Of a stretch of 64,000 bases of DNA, positions 10,766 through 20,989 are shown one piece after another (position 1 is the first letter of the stretch; each line of letters starts with the position of its first letter). The notes under the pieces were generated by a model. That model worked only from the letters and a program-made list of their open reading frames with translations, did not search any database and had not been told where the DNA came from. This DNA is from Platerodrilus igneus. Its lineage: Eukaryota > Arthropoda > Insecta > Coleoptera > Lycidae. The position numbers and the translations under genes are program-made. The DNA lies in NCBI GenBank assembly GCA_036346225.1, contig JARFIW010000453.1, positions 1,116,001 to 1,180,000 of the forward strand, in the 5' to 3' direction.

Positions 10766-11852
10766 TGGTATGTAAAGGAAGTTAAGCAGCCTGTGGCTAC
10801 CAAGGATCACCCAACACTTAGACATTTGCAGAATTAATAGTTTTCCAGTAAATCTCTTCGCACAATTAACATTTGTTGATAGCATTGCAACACCAATACC
10901 TGTAGTTGCTTATAGTTAACATCAGGTTTAAGTACAGTTATTTTTTCCTCATTAGGTTTTCCATCTTGGAATCCGTTGGATGCATACCTCCATTGATATC
11001 TATTCTGAGCTAGTCTGCACATTTCCCTGAAATTCACACAGCATACATCTTTCACTATCTGTGTACAATAGTCTAACCTAGGTCTACCTCTATCTCGCTT
11101 TTTTCCTATCTCTGCTTCTAATATATTCCGCACTATTCCTCCGTGCCTTAGTATGTGGCCTATCATTTTATCTCTCCTGGTTTTTACTGTTATCCACATA
11201 CTTATTTCTTTCCCTACCATTTCTAGTACCTCTTTGTTCTTAACTATGTCTGTCCATGATATCTTCATCATAAGTCTGTAGCACCACATTTCAAAGACTT
11301 CTACCTTTTTCTTATCTGCTTCTCCTACTGTCCAGGTTTCACAGCCGTACAGTGCTGTGCTCCACACATATGTTTTAAGCAATCTTTTCCTTGTTTCTGT
11401 TTGTTGTCTTTGAACACAGTAGTTGCTTGTTCTTGTTAAATGTCGCATGACCTTGTGCTAATCTTTGTTTTATATATTTTGTGTTCTTCCCATCTTGCAT
11501 TATTTGGCTTCCTATGTAGCAGAAATCCTTAACCTCTTGTAAGTTGTGTTTACCTATTTGTATTCTAGTTTTTAATTTATTTTTCCCTCCTTTACATACT
11601 GATAGTTTAGTTTTATTTTGTTAAATTTCACACCGTATCTCTCTGTTAGAACTGTTTCCATTTCATTAAGAGCAGCTTATAACTCTTCCTTGCTAGATGA
11701 TCATACCTCTCATCAGTAAATCTAAGCATATCACTCTTTTGTCCCTGCATAATAATTCCAAATGTCTTCTTGCATTGCTTCTTCGATGTTCAAGTTAAAA
11801 ATTAATGGGGATAGGACACATCCTTGTCTCACCCCTTTTCTAATATTTACTT
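10766..11852 (-). pseudogene. RTE-like LINE: RT motif B to C-terminus (3' half)
   Basis: Read on the minus strand, 11852-11750 gives RT motif B (RKGVRQGCVLSPLIFN). At 11726-11705 lies the decayed catalytic box RFTDERYD, where RFADD would be expected. Frame 11448-10834 gives the long C-terminal region, with KTYVWSTALYGCETWTVGE, FEMWCYRLMMKISWTD, RRDKMIGHILRHG and RGRPRLDY, typical of RTE-like LINE proteins. The reading frame is lost between the RT box and 11448. The upstream half of the same LINE resumes at 17831 beyond the inserted LTR element E1, with motif A on one side of the insertion and motif B on the other. Confidence 0.85.
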
Positions 11853-12663
11853 TGTTACGTGCCAATAAATTGGCACTTAAACATTTTTTAGGTTAATTTT
11901 GATGTGCGGAAGTTTCGCGCCATAAATTCAAGAGACTCGGTGCGCGTATTTCCGTCACGTCAGAGTGCGTTTGCGCGAGATCGCGCGGGAACTTCGCGCC
12001 GACGCGTGAAAGAACAAAGGTGGGAGAAGTGTTTCCGTGAGACTCGGTAACGTGGCTTTTACCTCTGACCTTCGTGAAGAGCGGTTTTGTTCAGGTATCG
12101 TATCCGTGCCTTTATCTTTATCTATGTAGATTTCCTTGCCTTGCTTATCTGTTTATCGCCCTTATACCATGTTTCCTTATCCGTTCCCTGCATAGGTAGG
12201 TGATAAATTTGTAGCCTTGGCTGAACCGCATTCCACGCCGGAGCACCATCTTTAATCACCCCGGAGTGGAGCCCTGAGATCCCGTCCGAGCGCTTTGGAA
12301 GAGCGTTGGGCGTACCCCCCGTTAATTGCCTTAAAAGGGCCATCAGTAGCCCTGATGGACTTCAACAGAAGCAACTTTAACTCAACCCCGCAGGACGTCG
12401 GATTTCTATGTAAGTACTCAAATTGCTTAACTTGTTCGCTGTTATAAACTATTGTCTTAATTTATATTTTTCGTAAATTGCGTATGAAATTTGTGCATTG
12501 GTGACGTCATTGACAGATGGGCGCGCCGAAATCTGTACAAAGATTAACGTTACCAACCGCCCGTGGCGTCGCTTATTCCGCGCTTGCGCGATGTATTTAT
12601 GAACTTTTAAGTGTAAGAATTTGAACATTTTAAACCATAAGAATTTACGTTTAAATCGTAAGA
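11853..12663 (+). repeat. E1 5' LTR
   Basis: 811 bp. It opens with TGTTACGTGCC and the near-perfect hairpin GTGCCAATAAATTGGCAC. It contains a CATCAG...CTGATG hairpin at about 12341-12358 and a consensus splice donor (TATGTAAGTAC) near 12408-12418. The 5' part is GC-rich and carries several CGCG motifs. It is nearly identical to the 3' LTR. Confidence 0.92.
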
Positions 12664-12680
12664 ATTGGCGCTTTAACGTG
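12664..12680 (+). promoter_or_regulatory. E1 primer-binding site
   Basis: Two bases after the LTR end, TGGCGCTTTAACGTGTG begins with the TGG complementary to a tRNA CCA end. The same block, TGGCGCC followed by CAACGTGTG, occurs at the corresponding place in E3 (near 28850-28866, minus strand). This supports both the LTR boundary and the plus-strand orientation. Confidence 0.7.
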
Positions 12681-14283
12681 TGAGGTTATAATACATACTT
12701 CCTTTATAAACATACAATGTATTACCTAATGTTATTTATAGCTTTTTCACTAAAAAAATCAATTATCTAATATCTGTTGACCTTAAAACCCTATATCCGT
12801 GTTTTGGAACACACCTCATTCCTAGTTGTCACAAATAATTGTTATGGTACTAGAGGTATACCGCCATTTTGAATTTAAAATTTAGCTGTGTTATAAAATA
12901 TTTTTTAAATATAATGTTAGTTTAATTTTGGAATGTGGGATGTGTTTGTGGACTCCAGTTATATTGTTGAGTGATAGTTTGTTTTTGGATGCATATATAA
13001 GCTTTTAGTAAAGAATCAATCCCTTAACCCTACTTTTTACAGTGAGTATATTTAAATAATAAATAGGCATTTAAGTAATTGCATGTCTTAAACACGGTTT
13101 ACTATGAAACTATCTACTTTATATTAAATTGAAACATAACCCTTGTCTGTTTTTTCGACTTTAAAAAACTATTTTGTGTGTTTACATTCTAAAAAGTGTC
13201 TTAGTGATTTACCTGTTTAATTAATGATATTCGAATTACCTTTACAGGAAACTTTGTGTTTAAAACCATATAACGTAACGATTTAATCCTTAAAATATTT
13301 TTTTTGAAAATGCTAGATTAACGGGATCTTGTTGCATTTGTTAAATAACACATTACCTACGTGTTTTTATAATTTGGAGTGTCTTTTTGTAGTTTATCAA
13401 TGATATATTTCTTTGATTAAACACTAATCTTGCCCTCATACAGTTCTAAACGTGTTTCTTTAGTGATTTGGATACTTAGCGTAGTTAAATTTGAATATTA
13501 TACCCTAGGAATGCCTTTTTTAAAGAAGATTTTCCATTTATATATAGTAACGAAATTACCTAATCATATCTTTTACCTTTCAAAACGTTGTAATAAACTG
13601 AATCGCTTTATATCTGCTCCTTTTAATACTAAAATAAAGGAATTTCCGTTAACGTTTTATTATTTAAACTCATTTACGATAGTTGTTGATAACTCCCGCA
13701 ATATTGAAAGAACATTCCAATAATTTGGAATACCGTCTTTTTATACATGTATCGTGGAATTTTTCTTTTGTATAGCGAGTATGAGTTTGTCTTGATAGCA
13801 TATTTTTTTTAGATATCGATATTTCAACGTAGGACCTTAAGATCCATTAAGCGAGATTTGCCATTCGAATTGGTCGTCCAGCTCTGTAAGTCTAGAACGA
13901 GACCCAAAGGACCGGTCGTTAAGCATTATCAGTCTAGACGAGGTTTGATGGTAAGTTTGTCGTTTTAGAATTTGTGAATCATTTTTTTAATGATGATGTT
14001 GAAATTTTTCCTTATTGGTTTGAGTAGAACTCAAATGAGAGCTTCCCATCCCAGTAAATATATGCTTTATATAATATCTTTTTGTTATTCAACAATTTTA
14101 TTAGTGAATCGAGTCTCGATTACTCTTATCTCTTTACATATCGATTTAAACCCCATTAAATGCCTTAAAATTATCTTTAAAATCGTTCAACCCTACGTAC
14201 ATCTAAAAGCTTTTCACGTTTACTTCTTTGACAATGTACCTAATGTTAGCTTTCACTTGGCTTAATAACTTAAAACAACCCGC
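12681..14283. other. E1 internal region, 5' part, no recognisable gag
   Basis: The sequence is AT-rich and stop-filled. Part of it (about 12690-13720) is homologous to the minus-strand E3 internal region at about 27640-28850. No gag, protease or RT motif was recognised, so the coding region has decayed or been replaced. Confidence 0.5.
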
Positions 14284-14465
14284 AGGTCGTTTGGCAAGAT
14301 AGAACTTGCATATCTCTCAATTTACTTTTGATGTTAGGCATAGACCTGGGAAATTAAATATCGTACCTGATGCCTTATCTCGTGATGTTGTCTCTCTTAA
14401 CATTCTAAATTTAATTCCTGATACCTGGTCTCTTAATATGATTAAACCCTTACGATTTACTTAAT
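14284..14465 (+). pseudogene. Gypsy RNase H C-terminal remnant in E1
   Basis: Translation in the frame of 14284 gives GRLAR, a stop where gypsy elements normally have a tryptophan, then NLHISQFTFDVRHRPGKLNI and VPDALSRD. The HRPGK and DALSR blocks are the hallmark of the end of Ty3/gypsy RNase H, just before the integrase. No integrase follows: the next 500 bases are stop-ridden and AT-rich. This remnant fixes the element family and its plus-strand orientation. The internal stop and the loss of the flanking pol domains show that E1 cannot copy itself. Confidence 0.88.
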
Positions 14466-14599
14466 ATTTTTTGTTCTCACCATCAATTAGTAACTTTAAT
14501 TGCTTATTTCCTCTTTTGTACTGTGTATATTTCTTACACGTTTAACTTTACTTACCCTAAATTAACTATCTTTTTCCTTTTGGTTGACTTTTCCTTAAC

Positions 14600-15885
14600 C
14601 ATACCGTTACTTATATATCACTTCATTCTCTACACCCCCCAATATAACTCTGTTGTTTCATTTAATTAATTCTCGAAGTTTTCCTACAGCATATTATTTG
14701 GTTTTTAGTATTTTTCTTACATGGTTTAATTGTGTGGTAATTGTCGTAACTTTGGTTGTAATAACTCATTGAATTTTTATGATTGGTTTGAGCTGATGAT
14801 AGAGTGGATGCTTTCTTCTTTGGGCTCACATAGGACATGCGCAGCCTATGCCATTGTAAGAAATAGTCCATGTTCGCAGTTGCAAAAAACTAGGATTGTC
14901 TATTCCATGTGTTTTTCCTCTGAATTATTACAGTCGCTCACATTATACTATATCATTATTTGTTTCTTTTTCTACTAAATCACCATAACTTATAAACATT
15001 TTTTTTCATTGTTTTTTATTGAACTTTGTGGTGAGGTGCTATCGCTTTCTTATTGATATCTTATTAAATTCTCGGTTGTTTTAGCATATTGGGACAGTGT
15101 ACCTGTATTTAACTGCTTATAATTAGGCATCGTTGTGTGTTTAGGGTGCTACCGTTTTAAAAAACTACCTTAAAACAGTTTGTTTTTGTGTGAATGTATC
15201 CATATTGATACTTTTAAGTTGTTGTGTCAACTTTTGTCTGATTTTCTTATCGTAGTGGATGCACTCGTTAGGAAAATGATCGTACTAGTTCTCTTAAGAG
15301 TCTAGTGAATTTTTAACGTATGATACCTTATCTTGTCGGATGAATATCGCAGGTGGTCCTTCAGACTGCGCTGTGTTTTAATAGAGACAACTCTCTACCT
15401 TCTCTCGGACGCTTGTCCAAAAACTCTACTTTTTCTCATCCCGCTGTCTCCGTTTCTGCCTTATTCTTCTTTCGGTGGACCTGTTCTTGTCCCGGAACAC
15501 CCGTCTGCCACATAAGAGTGATGTTCCCTCACTCCGGGCTGCTGGCCACATTGGCTGGTTGAGTAGCGCTTTGCTATCCACCTTTTTCTGTCTCTTTTGC
15601 TCAATGCGAGCCCTTCCTCTACTTGCTTCTACCCAGAAGTGCCTCTTATGCATTCCAAATAACCACCTCCCTCTTTTTACCGTTCCTATTTCTCTGCCTT
15701 TTCATTTCCGTTAGTCACCGTGTGGTTGCGCGGAGGTTTTCTAGACACCTGGACCCCGTCTCTGGGAATCTTTCGTGAGGTCATGCGGTGCCGCTGTCAG
15801 CGCATGGGCACTGGCAGTGAAGGTATGTATGAGTGTGTGAATGTGTGAGTGGATGTGTTTATATATATCGTTATATATCGTGTGG
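14600..15885 (+). other. E1 internal region shared with E2
   Basis: From about 14600 to the 3' LTR the sequence is collinear and highly similar to E2 at about 31203-33610. Short plus- and minus-strand ORFs at 15330-15715 occur in both copies but differ in frame and length, and contain no known domain. They are treated here as non-coding. Confidence 0.6.
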
Positions 15886-15891
15886 GTATCG

Positions 15892-16047
15892 GGTGATTAT
15901 ATCACCGATATCGATTAATGCCGGGTGCAGGGATGCACCCAAATGCCTTTGCCGGTCCCTCGTGCCGTTTCTTGTAAACGGACCTGCTTCACAGGTCGCT
16001 CTTTTTAGAGGGTACGAGAAATTCCTATTTAACGGCTCCACGTAGCC
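15892..16047 (+). other. Five-hairpin conserved block of the E family (E1 copy)
   Basis: Five short inverted repeats follow one another: GGTGA/TCACC (15892-15906), GGGTGCA/TGCACCC (15923-15940), CCGTTT/AAACGG (15965-15981), GACCTG/CAGGTC (15981-15997) and GGCT/AGCC (16034-16047). The same order is present in E2 (about 32502-32665) and on the minus strand in E3 (about 27294-27450). Loop bases differ between copies while the stems are kept, which suggests a structured RNA. Confidence 0.65.
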
Positions 16048-16355
16048 ACTCTATTACCTTTATCTATTGTCTTTGGTAATGATTAAGTTAATATCTTTAT
16101 CTTATTTATTATCTTAGATAATAACCTTAGTTTAGTATCGTTATCTTACCGACTACCGTTAGTAATAACTTCGAGTTAATTTCACGTTATCTTACCTATT
16201 ATCTTTAGTAATAACTTTTGTTTAATATCGCGTTACCTTACCTACTATCTCAAATAATAACTAAAGCTTAATATCGTTATCTTATTTATTACCTTTGATG
16301 ATAACAATTTAAGCTTAATATCGTTATCTTATCTATTATCTTTAACAACAATTTG
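16048..16355 (+). repeat. ~46-bp minisatellite with GATA-type motifs (E1 copy)
   Basis: About six diverged units of 44-47 bp have the form TTATCTTA-CC/TT-TATTATCTTT followed by A/G-ATAATAAC and TTTAATATCG. Each unit contains TTATC and GATAA in inverted arrangement. The same array, with a different unit number, lies at the same place in E2 and E3. Confidence 0.8.
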
Positions 16356-17014
16356 AGATCTTTCCTTATCTTTTTATCTTCCTAACGTTTGGTATTTATG
16401 ACCAGACGTGGGAATTAATTTTCTTGAAATTTAAGCGAAAAAGCTAACCTGATATAGAAATGTAATTTGTTAGGTTAGCCATGTAAGGATTTAGTAGGGT
16501 GGTACTTTTGGTAAATTTGTTGATTCACAAACATTGTCATGGACAAGTTTTGATGTGTATCGTTAGAAAACCAAAGTACCAGTAACAAATTTGCTAGAGT
16601 GTAGAGTGACTCACTCTGTGAACATTTTTAAATTTGGGCACTTTTTGCCAACAAGGAACAGTTTTGATGCAACGCTCATGTGTGTTCGCACGTAAGAACT
16701 TTAATGTTAGCTTTAGTTTAGATAGGTTAGGCGACTTGTCGCATTTGTTTTACTTTAAGTAGTGTTTCATGCTCCCCGACAAATTTGTGCTGTCGATTAT
16801 TAGTGTAGTCAAAAACATTGGGGCTACATTTTCCGTTTCCTGGTACTTCGGTAGACGTGTTATTGGTCGAAAAAACCAGGTGGCGCCTTATATAAACATT
16901 TTGTAGGTTTTAAGTTAGGTTTTATGTAGGGTAGTTAGGACTTAGATTTTAAGCTGTTACTGTGCTAACAGACTTTCTTTTTTTAAGTTTTTTCTTTTGT
17001 GGCTTTGTCGCGAT

Positions 17015-17826
17015 TGTTACGTGCCAATAAATTGGCACTTAAACATTTTTTAGGTTAATTTTGATGTGCGGAAGTTTCGCGCCATAAATTCAAGAGACTC
17101 GGTGCGCGTATTTCCGTCACGTCAGAGTGCGTTTGCGCGAGATCGCGCGGGAACTTCGCGCCGACGCGTGAAAGAACAAAGGTGGGAGAAGTGTTTCCGT
17201 GAGACTCGGTAACGTGGCTTTTTACCTCTGACCTTCGTGGAGAGCGGTTTTGTTCAGGTATCGTATCCGTGCCTTTATCTTTATCTATGTAGATTTCCTT
17301 GCCTTGCTTATCTGTTTATCGCCCTTATACCATGTTTCCTTATCCGTTCCCTGCATAGGCAGGTGATAAATTTGTAGCCTTGGCTGAACCGCATTCCACG
17401 CCGGAGCACCATCTTTAATCACCCCGTAGTGGAGCCCTGAGATCCCGTCCGAGCGCTTTGGAAGAGCGTTGGGCGTACCCCCCGTTAATTGCCTTAAAAG
17501 GGCCATCAGTAGCCCTGATGGACTTCAACAGAAGCAACTTTAACTCAACCCCGCAGGACGTCGGATTTCTATGTAAGTACTCAAATTGCTTAACTTGTTC
17601 GCTGTTATAAACTATTGTCTTAATTTATATTTTTCGTAAATTGCGTATGAAATTTGTGCATTGGTGACGTCATTGACAGATGGGCGCGCCGAAATCTGTA
17701 CAAAGATTAGCGTTACCAACCGCCCGTGGCGTCGCTTATTCCGCGCTTGCGCGATGTATTTATGAACTTTTAAGTGTAAGAATTTGAACATTTTAAACCG
17801 TAAGAATTTACGTTTAAATCGTAAGA
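17015..17826 (+). repeat. E1 3' LTR
   Basis: 812 bp, nearly identical to the 5' LTR. It ends GTAAGA and is followed by the ACTT target duplication, after which the RTE-like LINE resumes. An antisense 73-codon frame (17285-17506) is open in both LTRs but is unlikely to be a gene. Confidence 0.92.
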
Positions 17827-17830
17827 ACTT

Positions 17831-20540
17831 CTCTACGTTCCTGCTCTAACTCTATTACCGCTGTTTGATCTTTGTATAAGCTATGTGCTGTCCGTCTATC
17901 CCTAAAACTCATTCCAATCTTTTTGAGTATTTCGAACATTTTTTTCCATTTTACATTGTTGAATGCTTCTTTCAGATCTACAAACCCTATGTACACGCTT
18001 TCCCCTTTTTCTATTGTTTTCTCCATTATCACCCTCAGAGCTAAAATAGCCTCGCATGTTCCCCTGTTTCATCTAAACCCAAATTGACGTTCTCTTAGTA
18101 TTTCTTCAGCTCATTTTTCCAATCGTCTTTGTACAATTCTAATTAATATTTTTGACACATACATGTGCTGTCAAACTTATTGTTCGAAAATTTTCACATC
18201 TATCCATGCCTCTCTTTTTTGGTATAGTGACTATGATGTTACGTTTGAAATCTTTGGGTATCTCGCCTGTCTCAAACATATAGCTTACAAGTTGGAAGAG
18301 GCGTTCTGTTACTGCTTGTCCAGGGGCTTTTACAGTTTCTACTTGCACCATATCTGTACCTGGTGCCTTATGATTTTTCAGATCCTTTAATGCTAATTCA
18401 AACTCATCTTTAAGTATAGAATATCCCAAGTCGTCCTTTTCAATGCCTGATTCCGGTTCTAATGCTATTATTTCCTCTACTGCATATCAATTCCCTATAT
18501 ATTCTTGCCATCTATCCACTTTCTCTACATTTCCTATAGTGACGTTTCCTCTCGCATCCCTTACATTTTTGCTATATGGTTTTATATCCCTAAAATTCAT
18601 TCTAATTAGTTTGTATGATTCGTCTGTCTTTCCTATTTCCATCTTAGTTTGTACCTCTTTGCACTTTACATCAATCCATTGTTCTTTAGCCTTTTGCATT
18701 TGTGAATAATTTTCCATTTTATGGCCTTGTATCTCTGTTTTCCTGTTTCATCTGATCTATTTTTGTATTTTCTATTAGGATATCTCTGGCCGTCACGTCT
18801 AAGCTGGATTTAATCTTTAATCCATTCTGTTCCTACTTTCTTAGTATAAAAAATTTTCCCGTTATCTTTCAGTAATTCGTTTGACTTTTTCAAATTTTTA
18901 TGGATATCTTTATCTTTTAGTTTCTCAAAGTCAAAGTGCCTTTTTCCATTCCTTTTTTTCAAATTTTTATATTTAAGAGCGGCCTTCATAATTATGATGT
19001 TGTTGTTAGTGTCTACATCTGCTTCTAGATAGCTTCTACCGTCTTTAGCTTGAGTAGTAAACCTTGTCTAACAAGAATGTAATCTATTTGATATCTTCCT
19101 ATATCTCCTGGCACTTTCACATGTATGGTCTTCTAGCATGATGTGTTACATGCCGAAAATCGGCTATGTATCATTTTTGATTTTAGTTTTAAATATGTGA
19201 CTAAAATCGCGCCAATATTTTTAAAAAGACCTTGGGACAGTGGCGTCGGCGCCAGAGAATGCGCAGACGTGGAGTGGAGAAGGAAGTGCGCGTTTTCCGA
19301 CACGACGGATTAGCCAACTAGATGTCTAACAGTGAGGTTTATCTGTGTCTTTTTTGTCTTCTCTTTCAGGTAATGTAGGTTCCTTTATCGTATCTCTACC
19401 CTGTGTCGTTCCCTACCTTTATTGCTCCGTCCTACGTACGATCACGAAGAAAGAAGACAGAAAATCTGGTTTCAACAAGGGCGAAGCCCGACCCACGCCC
19501 AACTAACGCCGAGATCCCCGAAGAAAAGCATGGCTCCTGCCGCAAGAATAACCGCAATGTCGTGAAGAGCTCCACATTTTACGTGAGTACATTTTATCGT
19601 TTCCTATAAGGCTCATCTTATATCCCAATAAATATTTTTTGTATGTGATACAATTTGAGACGCAATAATGACGTAATAACTTGTTGTGCAATATTATGTA
19701 TGTGTTTATTATGTTGCCAACTGTCGCAGTGGCTCTTATCAATTACGCCGGGACTTTGACGGCTATACCTTCCTTAGACTATAATAGTTGCATGCATTAT
19801 AACAGATGTTGAAACAATGTGTTTGTGATGGTTAAATTGTTCTTCTCAAAAAATTCTATCAGCCTATTTCCTCTGTCATTTCTCGTGCCTAAACCAAATA
19901 ACCCTACTACCGCTCCTTCCCTATCCTCACCTACCACTGCATTAAAATCCCCCGTAATTATTAAATTTTCATATTCTTTTACATATAACAGTATGTTTTC
20001 GATATCTTTGTAGATCGTCTCTACCTTTACCTCACTGTAGCTAGAGGTGGGCATGTATACTTGTATTAATACTGTATTTACCGGTTTAAATTCTAATCTA
20101 ACCATGACTACTCTTTCGTTATTTTGTAGGTAGTTTTCTATATGTTGTTCTATCTTTTTTCTCATAACTATACCCACACCCAAATTTCCTTCCTCTGATC
20201 CTGTATGAATTACCCTAAAGTCTCCACTTCAAAAATCCCCTACCTTTGACCGGCTAACTTCGCTGATCCTTACTATGTCTAGTGCTAACCTATCCATTTC
20301 AATTTTCAATTTCTGTAGCTTACCTACTTGCTTCATACTTCTGACATTCCACGCTCTGACTGACAGAATGTTCACGACTCTTTCCGATCACGAAGTACTC
20401 CCCTCCCAGAAATCCAAATGGGGGGACTATTTTACCTCTGGAATCTTTTACCTCAGAGGATGCCATCAGTACGAAAAAAGCTGCTACCCTCTTTCGGGGA
20501 CCTGTCGTAGTTTGGTTCCTCACTAAAGACCCTACTACTT
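17831..20540 (-). pseudogene. RTE-like LINE: endonuclease and RT 5' half
   Basis: On the minus strand, from about 20370 downwards, the AP-type endonuclease starts with KQVGKLQKLKIEMDRLALDI. It continues in frame 20183-19797 with VYMPTSSYSE, the catalytic ITGDFNAVVGED box and GTRNDRGNRLIEFFEKN. A solo LTR (19144-19804) then interrupts it. RT follows in frame 18429-18139 (LKNHKAPGTDMVQVETVK, RNIIVTIPKK, ENFRTISL) and frame 18032-17814 (motif A: YIGFVDLKEAFNNVKW). Stops and frameshifts separate all blocks. The RT domain continues at 11852 across E1. LINE ORF2 nicks DNA and primes reverse transcription; this copy is dead. Confidence 0.85.
19144..19804 (+). mobile_element. Solo LTR related to the E family
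   Basis: The 661-bp segment starts TGTTACATGCC with hairpin GCCGAAAATCGGC and ends TGCATTATAACA. It is flanked by the 4-bp duplication GATG (19140-19143 and 19805-19808) inside the endonuclease region of the RTE-like LINE. No internal sequence or partner LTR is present, so it looks like the product of LTR-LTR recombination. It contains a splice-donor-like ACGTGAGTAC at about 19579-19588, as the E-family LTRs do. Confidence 0.85.
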
Positions 20541-20960
20541 AGGTTGGACCTTAGTTTGGCTCTTTATATCACTGAAACGCGGAAGCCATCCACCCATTCT
20601 AGTAATCTAGAACTTCTTTAAGGTACAGGTCCATTCGGAATGGTAATTTATGTTATTGTTGTAATAATATTGAAAAGGTAAAAAAAACTAATTGTAAATT
20701 TGAAGCTTGTAGGTAACATTCAACCCACTTTGTATATATTGCAATCGTCTTAATATAATATATGTACGGAGTGTCCCAACTTTCGAGTAAAGTAATGTAA
20801 AGTAATGTTAATTGTGTAAAAATTGTATCAGCCATAGGGTACGAGTAAAAAACACGTAAATTTTAAAAATATTGGAAGATGTACAGGGTACGTCAGGAAA
20901 GCATTTAAAGATTATAATTGGCATTTTCCGTTATTTTACAATTGAAACTTTCATTATATT
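20541..20960. other. Spacer between the two LINEs
   Basis: This contains the likely 5' leader of the RTE-like LINE (CACTGAAACGCGGAAGCCATCC at about 20570) and AT-rich flank. No gene was seen. Confidence 0.4.
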
Positions 20961-20989
20961 AATTTTTTTTTTATTTATTTATTCACCGC

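Larger units (their letters stand above)
11853..17826 (+). mobile_element. Non-autonomous Ty3/gypsy-family LTR element E1
   Basis: The two LTRs (11853-12663 and 17015-17826) start TGTTACGTGCC and end GTAAGA. They are flanked by the 4-bp duplication ACTT (11849-11852 and 17827-17830) inside the RT region of the RTE-like LINE. Just inside the 5' LTR is a TGGCGC primer-binding site (12666). The only recognisable coding remnant is a gypsy RNase H tail at 14284-14465. The rest of the internal region carries a shared structured block and a minisatellite. Comparing the LTRs by eye gives about five substitutions and one indel in roughly 811 bases, so insertion was recent. No purine tract is visible before the 3' LTR. 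Confidence 0.9.

Noticed and set aside
12122..12343. 73-codon minus-strand ORF, open in both E1 LTRs (also 17285-17506)
   Set aside because: It is antisense to the element and lies in LTR sequence that is almost identical in both copies, so its presence twice is not independent evidence. It is not kept in E2 or E3.
12338..12368. CTGATGG/CTGATGA in E-family LTRs as a hammerhead
   Set aside because: It is half of a CATCAG...CTGATG hairpin and is not followed by a GAAA box with a closing stem.
15333..15714. Overlapping ORFs in the E1/E2 shared internal region (also about 31931-32463)
   Set aside because: Frames differ between E1 and E2, and their composition follows base bias. No homology to gag, env or other known proteins.
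16048..16355. CRISPR-like array
   Set aside because: Units are contiguous diverged tandem repeats without unique spacers, in a eukaryotic retrotransposon.
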